DNA from: Bradyrhizobium sp. ISRA464
GTDB taxonomy: Bacteria; Pseudomonadota; Alphaproteobacteria; Rhizobiales; Xanthobacteraceae
NCBI RefSeq assembly: GCF_029910095.1
Contig: NZ_CP094526.1
Coordinates: forward strand, 3,534,001-3,598,000
Reading direction: 5' to 3'
Length of the DNA stretch: 64,000 nt
Shown here: piece by piece, positions 16,025 to 25,674 of the stretch
Layout of the letters: each line of letters starts with the position of its first letter
How positions within the stretch are numbered: position 1 is the first letter of the stretch
Notes under the pieces: model-generated
The model's database searches: none
Seen by the model: only the letters and a program-made list of their open reading frames with translations
Told to the model about the DNA's origin: nothing
Position numbers and translations under genes: made by a program

Positions 16025-17068
16025 TCACTTGATGCCAATCACCATCGAATCTGGGCCAACCAGCGGCTCGACGCGCGTTTCGACAAAGCCCGCCTCCTTG
16101 AGCCAACCGATGCAATCGGCTCCTGTGAAATCGAAGCCTTCGCGGGTTTCGATCAGCGTGTTCAGGCTCATCAGGAGCCCGAACGCATTCTTCCTGCGCT
16201 CGTCATCGATGATCGGATCGTAGACGATGAGCGCGCCACCGTAAGGGAGCGCCTGGTAGGCGTTTCGGATCAGCATTCGCTTTTTCTCAAGGCTCCAGTC
16301 ATGCAGGATGTGCCCCATGATCAGCACGTCGGCCGAGGGCATCGGGTCGGCGAAGAAGTCACCTGCTTGGAACGAGAGCCGCGACGAGAGGCCGTGCTGC
16401 ACCGCGTAGGCCTCGAAATGCGGCTTCACCACTGGGAGATCGAATCCGATGCCGTCGAGATGGGTGTGCGCGCGGGTGAGTTCGACCGCAAGGGCGCCTT
16501 GGGCGGTACCGATATCGGCGAAAGTCTTGTGATCGGCCCAGGGGAATTTGTCCACGATCGCGTGTGCAGCGCACAGGCTCAGTCCCGTCATCGCCTTAAG
16601 GAAGTCGGCGAGGATTGCCGGGCTCCGGTAAATCTCATCGAATAGGTCGCGGCCCTGCTTGGCCTCGTTCTGCGGCTCGCCGGTCCGCAGCCCCTCAGTT
16701 AGCGAGCCCCAGAATGGATAGAGCCGCGCGTTTGCCATTTCGAGCATGCCGCCCACATACGTCGGCTTGCGGCGATCGAGAAACAGTGCACCCGCCGGCG
16801 TATTGGAATAGAGCGCGTCGTGGCGCTCGAGTTGGCCGAGCGCGACCAGTGCATCGAGGAAATCGCGGACGCTGCGCGGATGCAGCTTGAGCTGCGTGGT
16901 CAACGCCTCGGCGCTTATCGGCCCGTCGGCCAGCAATGTGAACAGTCCGAGCTCTATCGCGCTCAACAGCGTTTTCGAGCCCCAAAATGCAAAACCAAGC
17001 TGCATGATGGCGTCCGGCGTCGGCGTGGCGGCGGGCGTGATAATGTTCAGCTGGACCTGCTGGTTCAT
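16025..17068 (-). CDS. SAM-dependent O-methyltransferase (dimerisation plus Methyltransf_2 type)
   Basis: The 347-residue cytoplasmic enzyme has an N-terminal winged-helix dimerisation domain (about 25-100, with [12 protein letters not shown] and [18 protein letters not shown]) and a C-terminal Rossmann methyltransferase. The SAM motif DIGTAQG (in [15 protein letters not shown]) and the catalytic-type His in HILHDWS are those of acetylserotonin, caffeate or hydroxyneurosporene O-methyltransferases. I chose the ATG at 17068 because the family starts near MNQQVQ. It is divergent from a winged-helix/TPR regulator 132 bp away, a hint of local control. The substrate is unknown, probably a phenolic or isoprenoid hydroxyl. 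Confidence 0.9.
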   Translation of the reverse strand: MNQQVQLNIITPAATPTPDAIMQLGFAFWGSKTLLSAIELGLFTLLADGPISAEALTTQLKLHPRSVRDFLDALVALGQLERHDALYSNTPAGALFLDRRKPTYVGGMLEMANARLYPFWGSLTEGLRTGEPQNEAKQGRDLFDEIYRSPAILADFLKAMTGLSLCAAHAIVDKFPWADHKTFADIGTAQGALAVELTRAHTHLDGIGFDLPVVKPHFEAYAVQHGLSSRLSFQAGDFFADPMPSADVLIMGHILHDWSLEKKRMLIRNAYQALPYGGALIVYDPIIDDERRKNAFGLLMSLNTLIETREGFDFTGADCIGWLKEAGFVETRVEPLVGPDSMVIGIK

Positions 17069-17200
17069 GGCTGCACCTTTGCGTATTCGCGTGAGAGCAA
17101 GCCTAGGCAAGCCGACAGAGGTCCGCATGGAGACGCTATTGATTTTTCATGCTCATTCCGTTGACATACCAATCGGAGCGGCAAGTTAGAGAGCGGCGGC

Positions 17201-18754
17201 ATGCGCCTTCACTTCGATCAGTGCGTCCTGGACACGGAGCGTCGGGAGCTCCGCCGTGGACTGGCTCCCGTGCCGGTGCAGCCTCAGGTCTTCGATCTGT
17301 TGGTCTATCTGATTGAGAACCGCGGTCGCGTCGTTAGCAAGGATGACCTCCTCCTCGCGGTCTGGAACGGACGGATCGTGTCCGAATCGACGCTCATCAG
17401 CCGCATCAATGCAGCACGCCGCGCAATCGGCGACAACGGCGATCAACAACGCCTGATCCGGACGGTCGCGCGCAAGGGTGTGCGGTTCGTCGGCGAGGTA
17501 CGGGGGCAATTGGACAGCGTTGCGTCATCGGACCTGGCGCGGGAGACGCCGATTGTCAGCCTCGCGCCGCCAGACCGGCCCTCGATTGCGGTCCTGCCTT
17601 TCGTTAACATGTCGAACGATCCCGACCAGGATTTCTTCGCCGACGGAATCACCGAGGACATCACGGCGGCGCTCAGCCGCATCCGTCAGTTCTTCGTGAT
17701 CGCGCGCAACGCAACACAGCGATACAAGCAAGCGCCGCTAGATTTGCGTGAGATCGCCGCGACGCTCGGTGTGCGCTATGTGGTGGAAGGCAGCGTGCGC
17801 AACGCCGAAGGGCGCGTCAGAGTTTCGGCTCAACTCCTCGACGGCCTCAGTGGGAACCATATCTGGACGGAGCGCTTCGACCGCAAGCTGGACGATATAT
17901 TCGCTGTCCAGGATGAGATCGCCTTGGGGATCGCCGGGCAGATCGAGCCCGAGCTCAGCCGCGCCGAGTATGAGCGGACCAAGGCGACGCCACCGGAGAA
18001 TCTTGGTGCCTGGGAGCTCTTCCATCGTGGAATGGCGCTGATCGCGAAGCGCACCCGGGAGGGCAACGTCGAAGCCCGCCAGTTGCTCGAAAGATCGTTG
18101 AGCCTCGACCCCAACTTCGCACCAGCCCATGCGGCGATCGCCTGGAGCCAGGCAGAGGACCTCTTCTTTTGCTTTGCTGTTCACGATTCAAGGGACATTT
18201 TCGACCGGGCACGCCGGGCCGCAACCCTCGATGATCGCGATCCCCTGTCGCATCTTGCGCTCGCCTGGGCGCTGACCTTCATGCGTCAGCCGGATTCCGC
18301 GATCGACGCGGTGAAACGGGCGATCGCGCTTAGTCCAAGCTTTGCCCATGCCCATGCGATCCTGGGTCGGCTGCTGATTCAGTCCGGCCGATGTCTTGAG
18401 GGCATCGCGGAGGCCGAACAGGCGATCCGTCTGAGCCCCTTCGCGCCAAACGCACGGCAATATCTCAACGTTCTTGCAGTCGGGCATTTCTACCTCGGTG
18501 AGTACGCCAAAGCCATCGAGATCGCCCGTCAGGCTATCCAGACTTTTGACACTTGGGTGCCACGGATGCTCATTACGTCGTCGCTAGGTCATCTCGGCGA
18601 TCGCGCGAACGCCGAGCAGGCGCGCGTCGAACTGGAGAAGCACCACCCTCGATTTTCCATTGCTCAGGCGCGGCGTGACTACGTGGTCTTCGACGAACGA
18701 TGTCTCGAACGTCTGCTAACCGGTCTGCGCAGGGCCGGCGTACCGGAAAGCTAA
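17201..18754 (+). CDS. Winged-helix (OmpR-type) regulator with FlgO/TolB-like and TPR domains
   Basis: The 517-residue protein begins with a PhoB-type winged helix (about 1-97; QVFDLLVYLIENRGRVVSKD, VSESTLISRINAARRAIGD, IRTVARKGVRFVGEV). A conserved middle domain follows (PSIAVLPFVNMSND, FFADGITEDITAALSRI, VRYVVEGSVR), found in adenylate-cyclase-like and CadC-like regulators. The C-terminal 250 residues carry TPR-type helical repeats. No membrane helix is visible, so it is a cytosolic relative of CadC. It probably senses through the TPR part. It is divergent from the O-methyltransferase gene and may control it (inference). Confidence 0.88.
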   Translation: MRLHFDQCVLDTERRELRRGLAPVPVQPQVFDLLVYLIENRGRVVSKDDLLLAVWNGRIVSESTLISRINAARRAIGDNGDQQRLIRTVARKGVRFVGEVRGQLDSVASSDLARETPIVSLAPPDRPSIAVLPFVNMSNDPDQDFFADGITEDITAALSRIRQFFVIARNATQRYKQAPLDLREIAATLGVRYVVEGSVRNAEGRVRVSAQLLDGLSGNHIWTERFDRKLDDIFAVQDEIALGIAGQIEPELSRAEYERTKATPPENLGAWELFHRGMALIAKRTREGNVEARQLLERSLSLDPNFAPAHAAIAWSQAEDLFFCFAVHDSRDIFDRARRAATLDDRDPLSHLALAWALTFMRQPDSAIDAVKRAIALSPSFAHAHAILGRLLIQSGRCLEGIAEAEQAIRLSPFAPNARQYLNVLAVGHFYLGEYAKAIEIARQAIQTFDTWVPRMLITSSLGHLGDRANAEQARVELEKHHPRFSIAQARRDYVVFDERCLERLLTGLRRAGVPES

Positions 18755-19102
18755 CGGGCACCGTCCGCCTTGGGGTCATTCGCGTCGATATTGCCAAGTC
18801 CGCCTTCTCATCCGCTATCGGCGATTACCCGACATTTCCGACCGAGAGCCGCGTGCTTGTCATTAGGATTGATGGGTCGCAGATCTCGACCAATTGGGAC
18901 GGCAAGATAAAAGCGACGGTGTCACTCCGTGCCGTCGGGGGTCGTAAGTGTCTGTGTGCACATTGTTTTAGATGGCACTGTGACGGCACCGTGCAAAACG
19001 CCCCAGTGCCGCTTCAACGGAAAAAGCGTTTGGAATCAATATCCCGAGCGCCGCCCATCGCAGCGTAGCGGTTTGCCAGCGCGTGCTGGGGACGGTATCG
19101 GG

Positions 19103-19236
19103 CCATGATCGCATGGGAGACCGCTGCCGGACCAACGGTGCGCCGTCAAGGCTCGCGCTGCGCGCGACCGGCTCCGCCGGCTTGCGGCCTTGACTGCGCT
19201 CCGCTGGCCCGGCTCTTTGTCGCCATGCGATCATGG
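19103..19236. repeat. 134-bp element bounded by 14-bp inverted repeats
   Basis: CCATGATCGCATGG at 19103-19116 is exactly inverted as CCATGCGATCATGG at 19223-19236. The inner sequence is GC-rich with further complementary blocks (CAAGGCTCGCGC and GCGGCCTTGAC). It lies in the 600-bp gap upstream of the recombinase operon and may hold its promoter, an origin-like or recombination-related structure, or a small RNA. The rest of 18755-19354 has no convincing gene. Confidence 0.5.
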
Positions 19237-19354
19237 CTTGCTGTGCGCGGTTGCGCTAAAGCTGCAGAGGAAGTGCGAGATCGCAGCGCTGTAGCGGGAC
19301 GTGGCGTAGACTTCGGCCGTTCTGTAGATCGGCCAAGCTTGCCACAGTGGCGCC

Positions 19355-19570
19355 ATGGCTTCCTCCCAAGATTCGCGGAGACAACACGCGCCGCTTGACG
19401 ATCTCTACGACTACGCGGCGGCGCCCCGTCGTCGTGACCGACGACGGGCGAAGCGCGATTCGATAACTTGGATGGTGGCGGATGACTGGCCGGAGGACGT
19501 GCCGGTGACGGATGCAGAGATCGACGTGTTCGAGGCGTGGTTCGGCGAACTATTCGACGATTTGTTTTGA
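19355..19570 (+). CDS. Small acidic protein preceding the serine recombinase
   Basis: The 71-residue product has an Arg-rich centre (APRRRDRRRAKRDS) and an acidic end (WPEDVPVTDAEIDVFEAWFG followed by ELFDDLF). It ends 21 bp before the recombinase start on the same strand. Small ORFs with this DxxEAWFG-type ending commonly sit just before large serine recombinases in Rhizobiales elements, so it is probably a partner or regulator (inference from co-location). The function is unknown. Confidence 0.65.
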   Translation: MASSQDSRRQHAPLDDLYDYAAAPRRRDRRRAKRDSITWMVADDWPEDVPVTDAEIDVFEAWFGELFDDLF

Positions 19571-19591
19571 AAGGGTTAAGGGGGCATCACC

Positions 19592-21180
19592 ATGGCTGCA
19601 ACGGTTCGGGCGGCTCTCTATCTCCGAATCTCGACGGGGCGGCAAGCCGACAACGATCTCTCCATCCCGGATCAGCGCCGCCAGGCGAAAGCCTACTGTG
19701 CGTCGCGCGGCTGGGAGATCATCGCTGACTATGTCGAGCCCGGTGCTTCCGCGACCGACGATCGGCGGCCGGAGTTCCAGCGCATGATCGACGCGGCGAC
19801 CGCCAAGCCATCTGCGTTCGACGTTGTCCTGGTGCACAGCTTCAGCCGCTTCTTCCGCGACCAGTTCCAGCTTGAGTTCTACGTCCGCCAGCTTGCCAAG
19901 AATGGCGTGCGGCTAGTGTCGATCACCCAAGAACTCGGCGACGATCCCATGAGCAACATGATCCGCCAGATCATGGCGCTGTTCGACGAATACCAGTCCA
20001 AGGAGAACGCCAAGCATACGTTGCGGGCGATGAAGGAGAATGCACGGCAAGGCTTCTGGAACGGTGCGTTGCCGCCGATCGGCTACCGCATCGTGAACGC
20101 CGCCGAGCAGCGCGGCCACCGCACCAAGAAGACGCTGGAGATCGACCCCATCCAAGCCGAAACCGTGCGCTGATCTTCCGCCTGGCGCGCGAGGGGAACG
20201 GCTCTTCGGGGCCAATGGGCGTCAAATCGATCGCCAAACATCTCAACGAAGCCAGCATCCGAACGCGCGATGGCGGGCGCTGGGACGTCGATGCCGTGCA
20301 CAAGGTGCTGACGCGAACAACCTATGTCGGCCGCCACCGCTTCAACACCAAGTATTGGAAGACGCGCGAGCGCAAACCGGAGGCTGAGTTGGTCGAAATG
20401 GCGGTGCCGCCGATCATCGACATGGCCGAGTTCGAGGCGGTGCAGACGCTGCTCAAGACGCGGAGCCCCGCAATGACAGCGCCACGCATCGTCAGCGGGC
20501 CGACCCTCCTTACCGGCATCTTTTGCGCAGCCTGCGGCGGGGCGATGACGCTGAGGACCGGGAAGAGCGGGAGATACAAATATTACACCTGCTCGACCAA
20601 GGCCCGGCAGGGCGAGACCGGCTGCAAGGGCCGCACCGTTCCCATGGAAAAGCTCGACAGTGTGGTGGCCGAGCAAATTGAGCAGCGCCTCTTGCAGCCC
20701 ACACGTCTCGAGGAAGTCCTATCGGCCGTCCTGCATCGTCGGGAAGAGCGCGCCGAGCGCCGAACTGCGCAAGCGTGCGGCCGAGGCGGAAGCCAAGCTC
20801 AAGCGGCTGTACGACGCCATCGAAAACGGAATCGCCGACGTCTCCGATCCGCTGCTCAAGGATCGCGTGACCGAGCTGAAGTCCGTCCGCGACCAGGCCC
20901 GCGCCGACGCAGAGCGGGCCGAGGGCGCGCTCGATCGAGCCGTACCGAGCATCACACCCCAGACGCTCAAGACCTTCGCCAGCCAGGCCCGCAGGCGGAT
21001 GCGGACCGAGTCGGGCGGCTACCGCCGTGACCATCTTCGCGCCCTGGCCCAGCGCATCGAGGTGGACGCGAAAGAAGTTCGCATCATGGGATCGAAAAGC
21101 GTGCTCCTGCGCACGCTCTTCGCCGGATCGAGCGAAAAATCGGCAGGTTTTGGAGTGCCCAGTTTTGTACCGAAGTGGCG
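19592..21180 (+). pseudogene. Large serine recombinase/integrase with two frameshifts
   Basis: The first part (to about 20170) holds the resolvase domain with the catalytic serine in ALYLRISTGRQ and HSFSRFFRD, then the recombinase domain. A 1-base deletion at about 20171 turns VRLIFRLARE into a stop; the frame resumes at GSSGPMGVKSIAKHLN. Next come the zinc-ribbon (CAACGGAMTLR, YYTCSTKARQGETGC) and, after a second frameshift near 20757-20763, the coiled-coil part (AELRKRAAEAEAKLKRLYDAI) and C-terminus (GSKSVLLRTLFAGSS). The native stop is uncertain because the frame runs into the antisense tRNA. The enzyme would have integrated an element at the tRNA-Arg 3' end; as written it is inactive unless the shifts are sequencing errors. 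Confidence 0.88.
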
Positions 21181-21252
21181 CGCTCGGAGAGATTCGAACT
21201 CCCGACCCTCGGAATCGAAATCCGATGCTCTATCCAGCTGAGCTACGAGCGC
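21176..21252 (-). tRNA. tRNA-Arg (anticodon UCG)
   Basis: On the minus strand the 77-nt cloverleaf opens GCGCTCG and closes CGAGCGC-G-CCA, a perfect 7-bp acceptor stem with an encoded CCA. The anticodon arm is TCGGA-TTTCGAT-TCCGA, giving anticodon TCG (reads CGA). The T-arm contains GTTCGAATC. The 3' end of the tRNA faces the recombinase, the usual arrangement when an element integrates into a tRNA 3' end. Confidence 0.97.
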
Positions 21253-21354
21253 GTTGGCCAGAGGTCGCTTAGCAGACCTGAGCCGAAACGGCCAGCGGCC
21301 GCTGACCGCGTTTTTGGGCGACCTGGCGACAGGTTCGCGTGAAGGGGACGGATC

Positions 21355-21633
21355 TCACTCGCAGGGATGCCGGCGGTGGTCCTGGCCGATATAGGCGGCC
21401 GCGCTCTGATAGCATTTGTTGCTGGAGGGGCCGTCGTAATAGGCAAAGCGGCCGGGCGTCAGGCCGGGGCCGTAATTGTGCAGGTAGCTGATGTGGTAGG
21501 GCAGGCCGCGATGGACGTGGTGCCGGTAATGGTGGTGCCGGTGGTGCGGGTAAACGGAGAGGTCGGCCGCGACCGCCGGGGCGACGGCAAAGACGGCAAT
21601 GGCCGTGGCGGCGAAAAGCTTCAGTCTGGTCAT
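21355..21633 (-). CDS. Small secreted His/Tyr-rich protein
   Basis: The 92-residue product has a signal peptide (LKLFAATAIAVFAVAPAVAAD). The mature part begins with a striking His/Tyr/Arg run (YPHHRHHHYRHHVHRG), then an aromatic and Gly-rich stretch and a C-terminal Cys pair (NKCYQS, RHPCE). The His cluster could bind metal (inference). Short secreted proteins of this type are common in Bradyrhizobium and have no assigned function. Confidence 0.8.
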   Translation of the reverse strand: MTRLKLFAATAIAVFAVAPAVAADLSVYPHHRHHHYRHHVHRGLPYHISYLHNYGPGLTPGRFAYYDGPSSNKCYQSAAAYIGQDHRRHPCE

Positions 21634-21864
21634 TAGCGGCCTCCTGACATCGCGCTGGAATCGGCATTTTCGGCCGATCCATCATCTATTTAACCCGAAA
21701 TCGGGCGAAAAGCTGCGGGAAATCAGTCACAGCGCGCCAAATTTCGCCTTTTTGCGCATGCTTAACGGATTGCCAACACAGTCCGGCCAGAGTCTTGCGG
21801 TCAGGTCCGGCCTCCGGCCGACCTTCCGCCGATATTCTTTGGGCACTTCGGTTTCGAACATTCG

Positions 21865-22308
21865 ATGCGCATCACGCCCCTTGCCGTGCTGTTTCTCGTC
21901 CTGGCCGCCGCGCCTGCGCGGGCCGATTTGCACATCACGCGTGACCATGGCGGCTATGTCGAGGAGTACAAGGCCAAGTACAAGCGCATCCGCGACCGCG
22001 GCGAGCGCGTCATCATCGACGGCATCTGCAACTCGGCCTGTACGCTGGTGTTCGGCATCGTGCCGATGAACAAGATCTGCGTCACGCCGCGGGCGAGCCT
22101 CGGCTTCCACCTGGCCTATTACGACAAGGCCTTCACCTTCGGCATCAAGGTCACCAGTCTCGAGGGCACCTCGGACCTGATGTCCTACTACCCCAGCTCG
22201 GTGAAGGACTGGATCCGCCGCAACGGCGGGCTCACCACCGAGATGAAGAAGATCAAAAACGGGCCCGAACTCTGGAAGATCGTCGATCCCTGCCCGGACG
22301 AGTGGTAG
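21865..22308 (+). CDS. Hypothetical periplasmic protein with ClpP/crotonase-like motif
   Basis: The 147-residue product has a signal peptide (LAVLFLVLAAAPARAD). The core contains RVIIDGICNSACTLVFG and GFHLAYYDK. The G-x-C-x-S-A-C-T turn with a following small residue-rich helix resembles the nucleophile elbow of a ClpP/crotonase-like group of periplasmic proteins with a serine in that turn. I cannot confirm a full catalytic triad. It lies next to, and convergent with, a cation/proton antiporter gene. Function unknown. Confidence 0.72.
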   Translation: MRITPLAVLFLVLAAAPARADLHITRDHGGYVEEYKAKYKRIRDRGERVIIDGICNSACTLVFGIVPMNKICVTPRASLGFHLAYYDKAFTFGIKVTSLEGTSDLMSYYPSSVKDWIRRNGGLTTEMKKIKNGPELWKIVDPCPDEW

Positions 22309-22324
22309 GGCGCCCCAGAGCGCC

Positions 22325-24589
22325 TCAGTCCTTCGGCCTGACCTCGCCATCCGACACCAGCAACACCGACGCCTTGGATTTGGCGAGCACGGCTGCGGCG
22401 ACGCTGCCGAAATCCAGGCTGTCGCCCCGGATGCGGTCGACACCGATGACGACGAGATCGGCGCCGACAGCCGCGATCTGCTGCAGGATCGCCACTTCGG
22501 GCGCCGTGTTGGCGCGCAAGGTCGTGGCCACCCGGACATCGTAGCGCGCGGCGGTCGCCGCGATGTCCTTCAGGATCGCTTCCTCGCGAGCCAGCGACAT
22601 GCTGGCGCCGGTCCGGCGCGCACCCTTGTCGCGCGTGGTCGAGACATAGATGACCTGTAAGGGCTCCGTGCCGAGCCGCGCCAGCGCGATCGCCACGTCG
22701 GCGCCGCGGCGCGAGACATTGCTGCCGGAGACCGGAACCAGGATCCTGCGGGCGTTGGCGGTCGGCTCCTTCCGGTGGACGCCCTTCGCAGCCGCGATCG
22801 CGAGCGGACCGTCGAAGCCGGACGTCAGATCGTCGATCCGCTTGTCGAACCCGCCGTCGCCGCTGGCGACTTTGTCCATGCCGACCACGAGCAGGTCGAA
22901 ACCCTTCTTGGCCTCCTCGGCGATCGCCTCCGCCGCGATCTTCTCCGGCGCGCGGGTGAGGACATCGACATCGCCGCCGCCGTCAGGTTCGGCCTCGGCG
23001 CTCGCCTTGGCCGCGTTGATGACCGCTGTCTCCGGGCTTTCCTTCTCGTTGCGCTTCTTCTCCTGCCGCCTGGCGCGCATCCCGACATGCAGCACCGTGA
23101 TCGGCAGGCCGCGTCCGCCGGCGAGGAGGCCTGCGAGATGCGCCGCGAACTTGGCGTTGATGCTTTCGTCGACCGCGAGCAGCAGCCGCTCGAGATTGGC
23201 GACAAAGCCGCGCTGCTCATATTCCTCGCGCTCCAGCCGTTCCTTCTCCTCCTTGCCGAGCGGAAGCCTTGCCAGCGCGTCGCGCAGCGTCGGCGGCATC
23301 GCCATCGTGGTCAGGATCGCCATAGTGACGATCATCGAGAACATGGTCTGGCTGAGCACGCCCACCTGGAGTCCGATAGTTGCGATGATCACTTCGGTCG
23401 AGCCCCGCGCATTCATGCCGCTCGCCAGCGCATAGGATTCCTGCCGCGTCAGGCCGCCGAGCGCGCCGCCGACAAAGGCGCCGCCGAACTTGCCGATGCT
23501 GGCGATCAGCACCAGCGCCGCGGTCAGCAGCAGCAGCGACGGATCCTTCAGCACGGTCAGATCGGCGCTCAGCCCCGCAAGCCCGAAGAAGACCGGCATG
23601 AACAGGCTCGAGATCAGTCCGCGCAGCCGCTCGTCGATCTGCCGGGTCAGGATCGGGGATTCCCCAACCAGCACGCCGGCGACGAAGGCGCCGAGCACGG
23701 TGTGGACGCCGATCAGATGCGTGATCATCGCCATCACGCTCATCAGCAGCAGGATAACCGTGATCACCGCGGCCGAGCTCGCCAGATTGTCGTTGGCCCA
23801 GCGGATCAACCGGAACACCAGCCGCCGGCCGATCGTGAAGCTGACCGCGAGGAAGGCGAGGGTGCCGAACAGCGCCTTCGAGACCGACAGCAGATCGAGA
23901 CTGCCGCGCGAGGCCAGGCTGAAGATGATGGCGATGATGATCCAGCCGATCGTGTCGTCGATGATCGCGGAGGCGACGATGATCTGGCCGACATTGCGCC
24001 GCATGAAGTTCATCTCGCGCACCACGACGGCGACGATCTTCACCGATGAGATCGAGAGCGCCGTGCCGAGGAACAGCGAGGCGATCAGCCGTGCCTCGGG
24101 ATGCGGCAGCAGGCTCTGCGGCAGCACCTGGCCGAGCGCAAAGCCGCAGACGAACGGCACCGCGATGCCCGCGATCGAGATCGTCATCGCGGCGCGGCCG
24201 ACCTTGCGCACCAGCTTGAGGTCGGTCTCCATTCCGGTCAGCAGCAACAAGAGCAGGATACCGAACTGTGCGACGCCGTCGATCAGCGCCTTTTGCTCGC
24301 CGGATGACGGAAAGATCGCAGCCTGCGCCGACGGCCACACCCAGCCCAACAGGGACGGGCCGAGCAGCAGGCCGCCCAGCAGCTCGCCGATGACGGAGGG
24401 CTGGCCGATCCGCTGCATCAATTCGCCGAGGCCGCGCCCGACCGCGATCAGCAGCGCGACCTGAACCAGGAAAGTGAATTCCGACGCGCGGCTCGCCTGA
24501 CCGCCCTCGGCGTCGGCGGCCGTCACCGTCGCAAGCAGAACGACGACCGCCCAGATCGTCGGTTGAAGCCGCCCCCTGCGGATCAGCAT
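22325..24589 (-). CDS. CPA2/KefB-type cation:proton antiporter with C-terminal universal stress domain
   Basis: The 754-residue protein has a cleaved or anchor-like start (LQPTIWAVVVLLATVTAADA), then about twelve transmembrane helices of the monovalent cation:proton antiporter-2 family (LLGGLLLGPSLLGWV, ASAIIDDTIGWIIIAI with the conserved Asp pair, GMNARGSTEVIIATIG). A long cytoplasmic tail holds USP-like sequence (RRILVPVSGSNVSRRGADVA, GADLVVIGVDRIRGDSLDFGSVA, SVLLVSD). It would exchange Na+ or K+ for H+ and may be regulated by nucleotide binding to the tail. I chose the ATG at 24589; a longer frame begins at 24733 without support. Ion specificity is not readable. Confidence 0.9.
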   Translation of the reverse strand: MLIRRGRLQPTIWAVVVLLATVTAADAEGGQASRASEFTFLVQVALLIAVGRGLGELMQRIGQPSVIGELLGGLLLGPSLLGWVWPSAQAAIFPSSGEQKALIDGVAQFGILLLLLLTGMETDLKLVRKVGRAAMTISIAGIAVPFVCGFALGQVLPQSLLPHPEARLIASLFLGTALSISSVKIVAVVVREMNFMRRNVGQIIVASAIIDDTIGWIIIAIIFSLASRGSLDLLSVSKALFGTLAFLAVSFTIGRRLVFRLIRWANDNLASSAAVITVILLLMSVMAMITHLIGVHTVLGAFVAGVLVGESPILTRQIDERLRGLISSLFMPVFFGLAGLSADLTVLKDPSLLLLTAALVLIASIGKFGGAFVGGALGGLTRQESYALASGMNARGSTEVIIATIGLQVGVLSQTMFSMIVTMAILTTMAMPPTLRDALARLPLGKEEKERLEREEYEQRGFVANLERLLLAVDESINAKFAAHLAGLLAGGRGLPITVLHVGMRARRQEKKRNEKESPETAVINAAKASAEAEPDGGGDVDVLTRAPEKIAAEAIAEEAKKGFDLLVVGMDKVASGDGGFDKRIDDLTSGFDGPLAIAAAKGVHRKEPTANARRILVPVSGSNVSRRGADVAIALARLGTEPLQVIYVSTTRDKGARRTGASMSLAREEAILKDIAATAARYDVRVATTLRANTAPEVAILQQIAAVGADLVVIGVDRIRGDSLDFGSVAAAVLAKSKASVLLVSDGEVRPKD

Positions 24590-24826
24590 TGCGTCTCCGA
24601 TTGCCTGATTAGCGTTCCGCGGGCCGCTCGACCCGCACCTCAAGCCTCTGGCCAGAACCATCAACGCACAGGTTCCAAAAGCGATCCGTACAGTCGCCAC
24701 GGGGCCTGCCGCTTGGAACCGAGCCCAGGCCAATCCGTTTTGTCTTCATGATGTCAGATGACCCAATGCCAATGGGCTAGGCCGGCGTTCCGCGTGCGGC
24801 CATGCCCGCACGAATGGAGTGCTGAG

Positions 24827-24949
24827 ATGTCGACACGAACCAATCTTTCGAAAGCAGAACTTGCGCGCAGCGCCGCCGGTGCCGCTTCGGCCCTGGTGCT
24901 GTGCGGGTTGGTCTTGTTCGCTGTCGCCCATCATCTGAGTGGCGGGTAG
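24827..24949 (+). CDS. Tiny membrane protein (40 aa)
   Basis: The product starts MSTRTNLSKAELARSAAGAA and ends in a hydrophobic helix (LVLCGLVLFAVAHHL), then SGG. It is short but shows a clear polar-then-hydrophobic layout typical of single-pass small proteins. The next gene begins 10 bp later with its own ribosome site, so the two look like an operon. Function unknown. Confidence 0.5.
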   Translation: MSTRTNLSKAELARSAAGAASALVLCGLVLFAVAHHLSGG

Positions 24950-24959
24950 AGGCGCATCC

Positions 24960-25193
24960 ATGGAAGGCAGGGCGGAAGCGAACACGGAAGGCGACGACGC
25001 GCGGATCGCGCGAGCCTCGCGGGCGATCCGCGCAATGTCCGACGAGCTCAAGGCCGATCTGGATGGGGCGGCTTGCGGCACCAACCGGTCGCAGCCGGAC
25101 CCGCTGCGGCGGCTGCGCGACGTTGCGCGCACGGCGCCGGTTCAGGCGCTAGGCATCGCCTTCCTACTTGGAGTGATCGTCGCGCGCCGCTGA
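24960..25193 (+). CDS. Small membrane-anchored protein, DUF883/YqjD-like
   Basis: The 77-residue product has an acidic-basic helical N-terminal two thirds (ARIARASRAIRAMSDELKAD) and a C-terminal membrane helix (VQALGIAFLLGVIVARR). This topology, with a charged helix and a C-terminal anchor ending in Arg, resembles ElaB/YqjD/DUF883 proteins, some of which tether ribosomes to the inner membrane. The similarity is structural and weak in sequence. AGAGG precedes the ATG. Confidence 0.65.
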   Translation: MEGRAEANTEGDDARIARASRAIRAMSDELKADLDGAACGTNRSQPDPLRRLRDVARTAPVQALGIAFLLGVIVARR

Positions 25194-25354
25194 CTGACAG
25201 TGCCTCGTGTTGCGGGTCCAGCCGGTGAACCCACGCCCGGCGCTCGGCCCACGATCCGGAACGCCACGCGTCTCATAGCCTCAATGTGTGCGGCCTGCCG
25301 TTTCCGCTTGTCGGCATGGTGGATTTGTCGCCTCTCGGGAGGGCTGCCTCCCGT

Positions 25355-25585
25355 CTATCTCTTGTCGGCAGGCGGGGGATCCTCACTGTCCTCGTCATCG
25401 TTCGCCGGTGCCGAACGCACGATCTCGAATCTGGAGCGGCTGAAGCGGCCCAGGCTGCCCAGCTCGTAATAGTCATCTCGCTCGTGGACTTTGGTCACCT
25501 CATAGATATGTCCCACGGTGAGCGTGTTTCGCTGCAACGTGTTGTCGATGCAGCGAACACGGAAGATCTTGCCAGTGTCGACCAT
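25355..25585 (-). CDS. Small hypothetical protein, SH3-like beta pattern
   Basis: The 76-residue product (VDTGKIFRVRCIDNT, LTVGHIYEVTKV, YYELGSLGRFSRSRFEIV) has alternating short strands of the type found in small SH3-like barrels, then an acidic tail (ANDDEDSEDPPP). I chose the ATG at 25585, where the pattern starts. It is close to another small gene on the same strand (25675-25884), and the two may be co-transcribed. Confidence 0.65.
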   Translation of the reverse strand: MVDTGKIFRVRCIDNTLQRNTLTVGHIYEVTKVHERDDYYELGSLGRFSRSRFEIVRSAPANDDEDSEDPPPADKR

Positions 25586-25674
25586 GCCGTCATCCTCGGT
25601 TATTGGCTGGCTTTGATCGCTCGCGCGGCACGGTCTCCCGCGAGCCATCGCTGAACCCGTTGCGATCGCAGGGA

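Noticed and set aside
22775..24049. Long plus-strand frame (424 codons) opposite the antiporter gene
   Set aside because: It is an antisense artefact of high-GC codon bias; the minus-strand gene has clear domains.
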